Part shown: positions 8,497 to 16,233 of the stretch, piece by piece | How the letters are laid out: each line of letters begins with the position of its first letter | Numbering within the stretch: position 1 is the stretch's first letter | From: Pedobacter sp. MC2016-24 | GTDB taxonomy: Bacteria; Bacteroidota; Bacteroidia; Sphingobacteriales; Sphingobacteriaceae | Assembly: GCF_015223055.1 (NCBI RefSeq) | Contig: NZ_JADFBX010000014.1 | Location: 84,774-148,773, forward strand | Reading direction: 5' to 3' | Length of the DNA stretch: 64,000 bases | The notes under the pieces: generated by a model | Told to the model about the DNA's origin: nothing | What the model saw: the letters and a program-made list of their open reading frames with translations, nothing else | Databases searched by the model: none | Position numbers and translations under genes: made by a program

Positions 8497-9483
8497 ATGA
8501 AACGCAGATCAGCATCCATGAAGCGAAAATTAGCGATGATGCTCCCTCTTGTTTTTCTGACACTGGCTAGCCATGCGCAGGAAAAAATGGGAGCTTATAC
8601 ACAAGAAATCAAAGGCACAAAATTGAATTTTGAAATGCAGGCCATCCCAGGCGGGATATTCATGATGGGCAGCAAAAATGGCAAAGCAGATGAACTGCCC
8701 TTGCATAAAGTAAAAATTGATCCGTTCTGGATGAGTACTTTTGAAGTGACCTGGGATATTTATGAACCTTTTCTATATAAGGACTATGAAACGACACACA
8801 GTACGGCGCCGGTTCCGGCACAGGTAGATGCGGTTACGCGGCCGACAAAACCTTATTTAGACATGACTTTTGGTATGGGAAAAGAAAATCACCCTGCACT
8901 GGCAATGACCCAGTATAACGCCATTCAGTATTGTAAATGGCTGTATGCCCGTACTGGTGTCTTTTACAGGCTGCCAACAGAAGCCGAATGGGAATACGCC
9001 AGTCGCGCAGGTACCAGCACAGCCTATTTTTTTGGCGACGATGCAAGCAAACTTGCTGAGTATGCCTGGTATAAAGACAATAGCGCCGCTAAAACACATG
9101 CGGTAGGGGAGAAAAAGCCAAATCCATGGGGCCTGTATGATATTTATGGAAATGTTGGGGAGTGGACTTATGATCAGTATACTGAAGATTATAAAGCAGT
9201 GGCGGCAGCGTCTTTGGCTGTTAATCCGGTCGTTGTTCCCGATAAATTATACGCCAATGTGATCCGGGGTGGGAATTATGATGATGTTGCTGCAGACTTA
9301 CGTTCCGCTGCCAGGCTAGCCTCTGATCCGGTTTGGAAACAGCTTGATCCACAGATCCCTAAAAGTAACTGGTGGTTTCCGGAGGCTCCTTTTATCGGAA
9401 TTCGCCTGGTTAGGCCAGTAAAGACGCCGACAAAAGCGGAAATTGATGCTTATTTCAATAAAGCACCCATTGCCGATTACTAA
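8497..9483 (+). CDS. FGE/SUMF1-family exported protein lacking the catalytic cysteines
   Basis: 328 residues. An ATG at 8518 (MKRKLAMMLPLVFLTLASHAQ) would give a tidier signal peptide than the ATG at 8497. The body is the formylglycine-generating-enzyme fold: IPGGIFMMGSKNG near the start, FWMSTFEVTWDIYE, RLPTEAEWEYASRAG and LYDIYGNVGEWTYDQY. In true sulfatase-activating FGE the region after RGG carries two copper-binding cysteines; here it reads VIRGGNYDDVAADLRSAARL and has none, so sulfatase activation is unlikely. It may be a carbohydrate-associated or structural member of the superfamily. It opens an operon with an oxidoreductase, ApbE and an isomerase-like protein. Confidence 0.88.
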   Translation: MKRRSASMKRKLAMMLPLVFLTLASHAQEKMGAYTQEIKGTKLNFEMQAIPGGIFMMGSKNGKADELPLHKVKIDPFWMSTFEVTWDIYEPFLYKDYETTHSTAPVPAQVDAVTRPTKPYLDMTFGMGKENHPALAMTQYNAIQYCKWLYARTGVFYRLPTEAEWEYASRAGTSTAYFFGDDASKLAEYAWYKDNSAAKTHAVGEKKPNPWGLYDIYGNVGEWTYDQYTEDYKAVAAASLAVNPVVVPDKLYANVIRGGNYDDVAADLRSAARLASDPVWKQLDPQIPKSNWWFPEAPFIGIRLVRPVKTPTKAEIDAYFNKAPIADY

Positions 9484-9521
9484 ATGAACTCACAATCTTA
9501 AAACCAAATAAACTCAAAACG

Positions 9522-10847
9522 ATGAACCACAATGAACTACGCGGCAAAAGGCGCGATTTCCTGAAAACTTCTGCACTGCTGACAGGCGGTATGATGCTGA
9601 ACCAATTTGCTTTTGCTGGTGGTGCAGCACACTCTTCTGTTGATGATACGATTAAAATTGCATTGATTGGCTGCGGTGACCGTGGTACCGGTGCTGCTTT
9701 TCAGGCATTGAGTACCAAAGCCAATCTGAAGCTGGTGGCAATGGCCGATGCCTTTGAAGATCGCCTGAACAGCAGCTATCAGAAAATCGCCGAACGCTTT
9801 AAGGAGAAAGTGGACGTGCCGCAGGAGCGTAGATTTGTCGGATTTGATGGTTATGCCAAAGCCATCGCGCTCGCCGACGTGGTTTTACTGGTTACGCCTC
9901 CTGGTTTCAGGCCTATGCATTTTGAAGAAGCCGTGAAACAGGGCAAACATGTGTTTATGGAAAAACCTGTAGCGGTTGATGCGCCAGGAATCCGGCGCGT
10001 ACTGGCGGCAGCAGAACTGGCCAAACAGAAAAAATTAAATGTTGTGGTTGGTTTACAACGCAGGTATCAGGCCAATTACAGAGAAACACTGAAACGCATT
10101 CAGGACGGACAGATTGGCGACATTGTGGGCGGACAGGTGTACTGGAACAGCGGTGGTGTCTGGGTAAAAAAACGTCAGCCTAATCAAACGGAGATGGAAT
10201 ACCAAATGCGTAACTGGTATTATTTCAACTGGCTTTGCGGTGATCACATTGTAGAACAGCATGTGCACAACATAGATATTGCCAACTGGGTTAAAAATGC
10301 TTATCCTGTCTCTGTTCAGGGAACTGGAAGTCGCGCCTGGAGAACAGGAAAAGATTATGGAGAAATTTATGACAACCATTCAGTAGAACTGACTTATGCA
10401 GATGGCGCTGTAATCTACAGTCAGTGCCGCCACTTTGAAGGTACAGCAAACCGGGTAGATGAAACTTTCCAGGGCACCAAAGGCCGGACTTATTTATCGG
10501 CCGGTAATAAAGGTATGTTATGGGATCTTAAAGGTAAAGAATTGTTCAATCACCCTTCAAAAGGAAATGCAAATCCTTATCAGACCGAACATGACGAGTT
10601 GTTTGATGCCATCAGTAAGGGCGAGTATAAGTTCTGGGATGCGGATCGTGCCGCAAAAAGTTGTTTTACTGCGATTATAGGTCGCTATGCAACCTATTCA
10701 GGACAACCTGTTAAATGGGATGAGGCCCTGGCTGCGGAGAACAGTTTGTTTCCGGATCAATTGAGCTGGACATCAAATCCTAAAGTATTGCCAGATGAGA
10801 ATGGTTTATATCCGGTGCCAATGCCAGGTAAAACAAAGGTATTATAA
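9522..10847 (+). CDS. Gfo/Idh/MocA-family oxidoreductase with Tat signal
   Basis: NAD(P)-dependent sugar or cyclitol dehydrogenase-type protein, 441 residues. The N-terminus has a twin-arginine motif (KRRDFLKTSALLTGG, residues 9-23), so it is probably exported folded with its cofactor. The Rossmann fold follows (KIALIGCGDRGTG at about 45-57), then the family motif FMEKPVAVD, in which the Lys is the usual catalytic or cofactor-contacting residue. The C-terminal alpha/beta domain contains GDHIVEQHVHNIDIANW, a common feature of the exported Bacteroidota subgroup. It is the second gene of the operon, 38 bases after the FGE-like gene. Substrate unknown; the isomerase-like gene downstream suggests a sugar acid or keto sugar. 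Confidence 0.92.
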   Translation: MNHNELRGKRRDFLKTSALLTGGMMLNQFAFAGGAAHSSVDDTIKIALIGCGDRGTGAAFQALSTKANLKLVAMADAFEDRLNSSYQKIAERFKEKVDVPQERRFVGFDGYAKAIALADVVLLVTPPGFRPMHFEEAVKQGKHVFMEKPVAVDAPGIRRVLAAAELAKQKKLNVVVGLQRRYQANYRETLKRIQDGQIGDIVGGQVYWNSGGVWVKKRQPNQTEMEYQMRNWYYFNWLCGDHIVEQHVHNIDIANWVKNAYPVSVQGTGSRAWRTGKDYGEIYDNHSVELTYADGAVIYSQCRHFEGTANRVDETFQGTKGRTYLSAGNKGMLWDLKGKELFNHPSKGNANPYQTEHDELFDAISKGEYKFWDADRAAKSCFTAIIGRYATYSGQPVKWDEALAAENSLFPDQLSWTSNPKVLPDENGLYPVPMPGKTKVL

Positions 10848-10856
10848 AGCCTGGTG

Positions 10857-11891
10857 ATGTGGGCTATAGGTAAGCATTTCCTGTTTTGGATTTCAACATT
10901 ATTCCTTCTTTTTTATCAGAAGAAATCAATGCGTGAGTTTAATATTCATGGCTATGCGCAGGGTACGGACTACTCTATTAAGTATTTTGCCGTGGATAGT
11001 TTGGTAACCAAATCTAGTGTAGACAGTATTTTAGCCGTGATTGATGCTTCAATGTCCTTGTACAAACCGAGCACCCTGATCAACCGTTTCAATGCCTCAG
11101 CGCATGGATTAAGGCTGGATCCTCATATGTTAAAAGTGCTGCAAAAGTCATTTGCGATTTACGAGGATACCCAGGGTAAGTTTGACGTAACCGTAGCTCC
11201 ATTGGTTCAGGCCTGGGGTTTTGGCGCTAAACCGATCCTGGAATTTCCGGATGCCGCTTTAATTAAGTCCATATTGCCATGTGTGGGGATGCCTAAAATC
11301 CATTTGAAGGGCGATTCTCTGTACAAAGATGAGCCTTGTCTGCAAGTTGACCTCAATGGCATTGCGCAGGGCTATAGTGTGGATGTGGTAGCTGATTACC
11401 TGCTCGCCATGGGGATTACCGCTTTTGTGGTAGAAATTGGTGGGGAGTTAAGGATAAAAGGACCCAAGCCTGATGGTTCGGCGATGCGGATTGGCGTGGA
11501 GGGGCCTGCATTAGGGGCGGGTGACGAGCCGGTGATCCGCAATGTGATCCAGCTCAACGATGGTGCAGTAACCACCTCGGGCAATTACCGGAAATTTGTA
11601 GAACGTGGTAAAAAAAAAGTAAGTCACCTCATCAATCCTAAAACTGGATATCCCTTAGATAACGAGTTGATCAGTGTTACCCTGTACGCAAAGGATGCAT
11701 TGACGGCAGATGGTTACGACAATGCCGTGATGGCTATGGATGTAGAGGAGGCGCTCAGGTTTGTTCATGCGAGAAAGGGAATGGAGGCTTACCTGGTTTA
11801 CCACCGCAAAAATGGAATGGTTGCCGATACCATGACCCGGGGCTTTAGAAAAATGATCATTACAGATGTAAAAAACAATCCACATGAATAG
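10857..11891 (+). CDS. apbE: FAD:protein FMN transferase (ApbE family)
   Basis: Attaches FMN covalently to Thr/Ser of partner flavoproteins, using FAD and Mg2+. About 344 residues from the ATG at 10857 (a GTG one codon earlier is possible). The N-terminus is a membrane anchor or signal (FLFWISTLFLLFY). Family motifs follow in order: MSLYKPSTLINRFN, FDVTVAPLVQAWGFG, VDLNGIAQGYSVD, VEIGGELRIKG, VTTSGNYRKF, HLINPKTGYPL and LTADGYDNAVMAM. The usual Asp of DxGG is Glu here (VEIGG). It begins 9 bases after the oxidoreductase and overlaps the next gene by 8 bases, so it is firmly in this operon. No obvious flavinylation target is encoded in the window. Confidence 0.92.
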   Translation: MWAIGKHFLFWISTLFLLFYQKKSMREFNIHGYAQGTDYSIKYFAVDSLVTKSSVDSILAVIDASMSLYKPSTLINRFNASAHGLRLDPHMLKVLQKSFAIYEDTQGKFDVTVAPLVQAWGFGAKPILEFPDAALIKSILPCVGMPKIHLKGDSLYKDEPCLQVDLNGIAQGYSVDVVADYLLAMGITAFVVEIGGELRIKGPKPDGSAMRIGVEGPALGAGDEPVIRNVIQLNDGAVTTSGNYRKFVERGKKKVSHLINPKTGYPLDNELISVTLYAKDALTADGYDNAVMAMDVEEALRFVHARKGMEAYLVYHRKNGMVADTMTRGFRKMIITDVKNNPHE

Positions 11892-12816
11892 AATTGATTT
11901 TTTAAAAAATAGTTTAGCAGGGGCAGCTGCAATTGTTGCGGGCAGTTCATTAGATGTATTGGCCAGCAGCAAGAATGCAGAGACAGATGGTCTTGCCGCA
12001 GGCAAAACTTTTAATTTAGACTATGCCCCACACCAGGGCATGTTCAAAAATAGTGCAGGAGACGATTTTCTGGATCAGATCCGCTTCATGTACGACCAGG
12101 GCTTTCGTTCCATTGAAGACAATGGTTACCTGAAAAGGCCGGTAGAGGAGCAAAGCAAAATAGGTGATTTATTGGCTAAGCTGGGCATGCGGATGGGGGT
12201 TTTTGTAGTAGACAGTGGCGACAACTGGAAGACTTCTTTGACCACTGGGAAAAAAGAATTCAAAGATAACTTTGTAGATACTTGTAAACGTTCTGTTGAA
12301 GCAGCTAAGCGCTGTAATGCCAAGTGGCTTACTGTGGTGCCAGGTTTTTATGAACGTAAGCTGCCTTACGGCAACCAATTTGCCAATGTAATTGATGCCA
12401 TGCGTGCCGGGGCAGAAGTATTTGAGCCACATGGACTAGTTATGGTATTGGAAACCCTGAGCGATACTCCGGAACTGTTTTTACAACAAACGCATGAGAC
12501 TTATGCCGTTTGCAAGGCCGTAAACAGTACTTCCTGCAAGATCTTGTATGATATTTATCACATGCAAAAAACAGAGGGCCAGCTGATTGTTAATATGGAC
12601 CGCTGCTGGGATGAAATTGCCTACATCCAAATTGGGGATAACCCGGGAAGAAAGGAGCCGACTACCGGAGAAATCAATTATAAGAATCTATTTAAGCACC
12701 TTTACGAGAAAGGTTATAAAGGTGTGATGGGTATGGAGCATGGCAATTCCCAGCCTGGTAAAGCCGGTGAAATGCGAGTGATTCAGGCTTATCGGGAAGT
12801 GGATAACTTCTTATAA
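11884..12816 (+). CDS. Hydroxypyruvate isomerase-like TIM-barrel protein, exported
   Basis: Xylose-isomerase-like TIM barrel of 310 residues with an export signal (MNRIDFLKNSLAGAAAIVAG; Tat-like but with a single arginine). The region LYDIYHMQKTEGQL and the C-terminal IQIGDNPGRKEPTTGEINY with a later MGMEHG match the hydroxypyruvate isomerase group, including the Glu and His residues that usually bind the metal. It overlaps apbE by 8 bases and closes the operon. A periplasmic epimerase or isomerase acting with the Gfo/Idh protein is a reasonable guess; the actual substrate is unknown. Confidence 0.87.
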   Translation: MNRIDFLKNSLAGAAAIVAGSSLDVLASSKNAETDGLAAGKTFNLDYAPHQGMFKNSAGDDFLDQIRFMYDQGFRSIEDNGYLKRPVEEQSKIGDLLAKLGMRMGVFVVDSGDNWKTSLTTGKKEFKDNFVDTCKRSVEAAKRCNAKWLTVVPGFYERKLPYGNQFANVIDAMRAGAEVFEPHGLVMVLETLSDTPELFLQQTHETYAVCKAVNSTSCKILYDIYHMQKTEGQLIVNMDRCWDEIAYIQIGDNPGRKEPTTGEINYKNLFKHLYEKGYKGVMGMEHGNSQPGKAGEMRVIQAYREVDNFL

Positions 12817-12820
12817 ATAA

Positions 12821-13894
12821 TTAAAATAGATCCAGCTGAATTTTCGGTACTTTAAACAGACTGGAATCCAGCTGGATTCTTTTTTCGTTCAAATGATTCA
12901 AGCGACAATGCAGTCTGAAACTATCCTGGATCATTTTAGAAATGCTTCCATCGCCACGCATCCGGTCGCCAAACCTACTGTCATTTACATTTCCACCATG
13001 GCAGGATTGGATCATGTGCCAGACTTTATCAAACCTGTCCGGATAGTTTTTTCTTAACCAATCTTCAAATATACCACCGATAGCACCATTTAACCTGACT
13101 ACTGTATAACCTGCGGCAATAGCACCGCAATTGGCTATGGTCTTGAGAATGGAAGGGATTTCATGATCGCTCAATCCAGGTACCAATGGGGCAACCATGA
13201 CACCCATGGGGATACCTGCTTTACTCATTTCTTCTACAATTTTAAGTCTTTGCTTTGCAGTGGTGGTTCTGGGTTCCATTTTTTGTCTAAGGTCTTCATT
13301 TAAACTGTTGATAGATACATAGGCCATGCATAAGTTTAATTTAGCCATTTCCTGTAAAATGTCTTTATCCCTTAAGATTAGTGCATTTTTAGTGATCAGG
13401 CCGATGGGTTGCCGGTAGGCCAGGGCAATCTCCAGCAATTGCCTTGTAATTCTGAATTTTCTTTCGGCGGGTTGGTAGCAGTCTGTATTTCCCGATAGGG
13501 ATATGGTTTCGGCATTCCAGCTCTTTCTTTCCAGAAATTTCTTAAACAGTGCCGGGGCATCAGCTTTTACAATGATTTTTTGTTCAAAATCCAAACCAGC
13601 GCTAAAACCCCAATATTCATGTGCATTGCGCGCATAGCAATAGGTGCAACCATGTTCACAACCCTGGTAAGGGTTTAAGGAGTAAGCCATGCCGACATCA
13701 GGGCTTTCTACTTTATTGACAATAGATTTTGACTTCCCATAAATGAATTTGGTTTTGTGAGTTTCCTGTTCCCAATCGTCAATTCCTTCCTGATGTTCCT
13801 GAACATAGTCATTTTTGGCAAAACGATTGTGTGGGTTGAATTGGGCTCCACGACCTTTTAGGTAATTGTCCGGCTTTTCTTCATCTAATATCAT
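12821..13894 (-). CDS. Radical SAM protein, PA0069/SPL-like family
   Basis: 357 residues. The [4Fe-4S] cluster motif C-x3-C-x2-C is present in GCEHGCTYCYAR at about residues 79-90, preceded by MAYSLNPYQ, the hallmark of the PA0069-type radical SAM group related to spore photoproduct lyase-like enzymes. Other conserved stretches are ISLSGNTDCYQPAE, PIGLITKNALI and PLVPGLSDHEI. The reaction is not known. Its 3' end is only 4 bases from the convergent isomerase gene, so the terminator of that operon must lie inside this coding region. A predicted promoter ends about five bases before the ATG, which would make the mRNA leaderless. Confidence 0.92.
   Translation of the reverse strand: MILDEEKPDNYLKGRGAQFNPHNRFAKNDYVQEHQEGIDDWEQETHKTKFIYGKSKSIVNKVESPDVGMAYSLNPYQGCEHGCTYCYARNAHEYWGFSAGLDFEQKIIVKADAPALFKKFLERKSWNAETISLSGNTDCYQPAERKFRITRQLLEIALAYRQPIGLITKNALILRDKDILQEMAKLNLCMAYVSINSLNEDLRQKMEPRTTTAKQRLKIVEEMSKAGIPMGVMVAPLVPGLSDHEIPSILKTIANCGAIAAGYTVVRLNGAIGGIFEDWLRKNYPDRFDKVWHMIQSCHGGNVNDSRFGDRMRGDGSISKMIQDSFRLHCRLNHLNEKRIQLDSSLFKVPKIQLDLF
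12830..12883 (+). terminator. Terminator of the plus-strand operon, inside the opposing gene
   Basis: ATCCAGCTG at 12830-12838 pairs with CAGCTGGAT at 12869-12877, and is followed by TCTTTTTT on the plus strand. The 30-base loop is long. The element lies within the last codons of the convergent radical SAM gene. Confidence 0.45.
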
Positions 13895-13898
13895 TAGT

Positions 13899-13929
13899 TA
13901 AAATTACTAATAATTTTAGTAAAAACAAA
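13899..13929 (-). promoter_or_regulatory. Predicted promoter of the radical SAM gene
   Basis: On the minus strand TTTG (13929-13926), a 19-base spacer and TAATTTTA (13906-13899; 7 of 8 to TAnnTTTG). The -7 box ends five bases before the ATG at 13894. Confidence 0.4.
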
Positions 13930-13938
13930 TGTGGCTAT

Positions 13939-15174
13939 TTATTTTTTCTCCAGGGGGATATAGTCCATTGGAACCATATCGCCTACTTTTTCATAGGCCC
14001 AAAAACCTTCATACAACATTGCTCTCGGATCGTAAATACCACCACTTTCATAAAAGCGGATGTCACGGTGTGCCAGATTGGCTACTGAAATTTCGTAATC
14101 CGGTACATCAAGTGGACGGAAAATCCAGAAACTCGTTTTAGAATAAGCTAAGGATTCTCTTTCTTTTGTATAAATGATTGCCAATGCACCCGTGGCATCG
14201 AGCATTTTTAAATTGTTGTTATAGGTGTAAACCAGGTTCTGTGGCGAAATCTCCCGCCGGTCCAGCTGGTCTACATATCGGGGCATTTCTTCCTGTTTCC
14301 GCCAGAAAGCGATCATTGCTGTATCCCTGGCCATTGGATTTTTGGTGATGGCATTTGGTTTGGCCTGGCTTTTTAGCTGTGTCAGTTTTTTCTGAATGAT
14401 GCTGTCAGGGTAGCGGTAAGGATTCGGAACCTTGATCATTTTGTTGATGATGAAACCTTCTTCCTTGCTGTTTCCGCGATATAGTGATCGGAAAAAATGC
14501 TGCGAAGAGCCATAGTAAGCGATTTCTCTTTTTTCAATGTATTTTTTCCGCGTTTCCCCACTGGATTTCAGCTCTTCAAAAAAGGGGTGGCCTGAAAAGT
14601 AAATGATGCGTGTTCTGGAGTTGTACTCAAAATTGTCGAGCATATATTTTAAACGATAACCCAATGCTTTATTTTCAATAATTAAAAACTGATCTGTTTG
14701 TATGGTCAATGTGCTTTTGGTGACATCATAATCTATGTTCAGCACCTGGGGATTCACGATTTTACATTGTGCCGCATTGGGCGTGGTACCTATAAAAAAC
14801 TCTTTAAACTGTTTGATGTATTTGGCACGATTGGGATCGGCATGGATTACCACTTCATTTAAATGAACTGTACTTTCTTTCAAAACAAGATCTACCTGTA
14901 CGGATTTATCCGAGATGATTACACTTTTGGAGAACGGTACATATCCGACCATTTGCACCAGTAGGTCATAACTTCCTGGTTGTAAATTGCTGATTTTAAA
15001 ATTTCCGTTGATGTCGGCCACGGTGGAGATCTGGTAACCGCTTAAATAAATCCCTGCGCCTGGCAAGGTCTCTTTTTGGTCGCGTACTGTGCCGGTTATG
15101 GAGAACGAAGCTTGGGCGTAAGCATGAATGCCAGCAAAGAGCGTAAACAGAAAGACCAACAGCTTTTTAATCAT
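13939..15174 (-). CDS. Exported protein with N-terminal carboxypeptidase-like regulatory domain
   Basis: 411 residues with a signal peptide (MIKKLLVFLFTLFAGIHAYAQ). Residues 24-110 form a CarboxypepD_reg-like beta-sandwich (SITGTVRDQKETLPGAGIYL, then TVADINGNFKISNLQPGSYD), the same module found at the N-terminus of SusC proteins. The remaining 300 residues have no TonB plug or barrel. They resemble the long unannotated Bacteroidota proteins with this head and may be a surface or periplasmic protein. Function unknown. It is 44 bases upstream of the radical SAM gene on the same strand, but that gene seems to have its own promoter. Confidence 0.85.
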   Translation of the reverse strand: MIKKLLVFLFTLFAGIHAYAQASFSITGTVRDQKETLPGAGIYLSGYQISTVADINGNFKISNLQPGSYDLLVQMVGYVPFSKSVIISDKSVQVDLVLKESTVHLNEVVIHADPNRAKYIKQFKEFFIGTTPNAAQCKIVNPQVLNIDYDVTKSTLTIQTDQFLIIENKALGYRLKYMLDNFEYNSRTRIIYFSGHPFFEELKSSGETRKKYIEKREIAYYGSSQHFFRSLYRGNSKEEGFIINKMIKVPNPYRYPDSIIQKKLTQLKSQAKPNAITKNPMARDTAMIAFWRKQEEMPRYVDQLDRREISPQNLVYTYNNNLKMLDATGALAIIYTKERESLAYSKTSFWIFRPLDVPDYEISVANLAHRDIRFYESGGIYDPRAMLYEGFWAYEKVGDMVPMDYIPLEKK

Positions 15175-15301
15175 GAAGGCGAATGTAATAAATCGTTGAG
15201 TTTTTATTAAAAATTAAAGAATTTTTTAGCAATTTTAACATTTGGGATCTTAGTCTCGTGGCAGATCTCCTTTATCTTTACCCTTCACCAACATTGTCTT
15301 T

Positions 15302-16105
15302 ATGAGAAATATCGTGGCTGCAACTGACTTTTCTGAAATCGCTGAGAATGCTGTAGCTTATGCAGCTGCGATCGCCAAACAGATCAATGCGAAATTGATT
15401 TTGTTCAATTCATTTGTTATTCCTTTTCATGCATCTAATACTTTATTACCTGCAGATGTGATTCAAAGACTTATGACTGAAAATGAAATCCGGCTGATAG
15501 AAAAAGCGTTCACGCTGTCTTATGCATACGATATTGAAGTTGACCATGAAACTTCATTTTCCTATCTGGAAAAGGACTTGAAAGGGCTCATTTTGGATTA
15601 TGAAGCTGAATTACTGGTATTGGGGATGCCTGAACGTACTTTGGAGCAGGATCTTTGGGGCAATAGGACAACAGGAGCAATTAAACGGCTCAAGGTACCT
15701 ATTCTTGCTGTTCCGATGGGGGCTAAGTTTGAAGGTTCGAAAAGAGTGTTGTTTGCCTGTGATATGATCCAGGGTGTACCTCAACACATCATTTCAAGAA
15801 TTAAGGAGGTTGTCACCACACTTGACGGGGAAATGGAAATATTTAGTGTAGATCAGAAAATTTCGGAAATGGATGGATTGACCTATGATTTGAATGAAGG
15901 ACTGGAGGGAATACACTATTATTATAAAAATGTAGCTTCAAATTCGGTTATCCAGGAGATTGCTAAAGAAATAGAAGAATTTCGGGCAGATCTGTTAATC
16001 ATGATCCCCAAGACCTATGGCTTTTGGGCATCAATGGTGCATCGCAGCAAAACAAGAGTTATGGCAGCAGGACTAAAAATACCATTATTGTCTATTCCAA
16101 TATGA
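15302..16105 (+). CDS. Universal stress protein (UspA family, tandem)
   Basis: 267 residues, about twice a single Usp domain. The first domain is clear (NIVAATDFSEIAENAVAYAA at 3-22; ELLVLGMPERTLEQDLWGN, followed by KRLKVPILAVP). The second half (from about residue 145) keeps the fold (KRVLFACDMI at its start, LKIPLLSIPI at the very end) but its nucleotide-binding glycines are poorly conserved. Such proteins act in the cytoplasm in stress or starvation responses. It is a single gene, followed after 128 bases by the STAND-like gene. Confidence 0.92.
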   Translation: MRNIVAATDFSEIAENAVAYAAAIAKQINAKLILFNSFVIPFHASNTLLPADVIQRLMTENEIRLIEKAFTLSYAYDIEVDHETSFSYLEKDLKGLILDYEAELLVLGMPERTLEQDLWGNRTTGAIKRLKVPILAVPMGAKFEGSKRVLFACDMIQGVPQHIISRIKEVVTTLDGEMEIFSVDQKISEMDGLTYDLNEGLEGIHYYYKNVASNSVIQEIAKEIEEFRADLLIMIPKTYGFWASMVHRSKTRVMAAGLKIPLLSIPI

Positions 16106-16233
16106 TGATCTGCATGGTTATTGATATAAATATGTCATTTCTGAGAACTGAGACTTGTTTTGTGCGTGGTTTATTTATCCATTGATTCAATTTTTAAACA
16201 TTTTTTTTAAATATTTGTTTATAGAAAAATCAA

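Noticed and set aside
8497..9483. Sulfatase-maturating FGE
   Set aside because: The catalytic cysteines are missing, and there is no sulfatase gene in the window.
15241..15280. Promoter before the UspA gene (TTTG and TATCTTTA)
   Set aside because: The spacer is 28 bases, too long for the Bacteroidota consensus.
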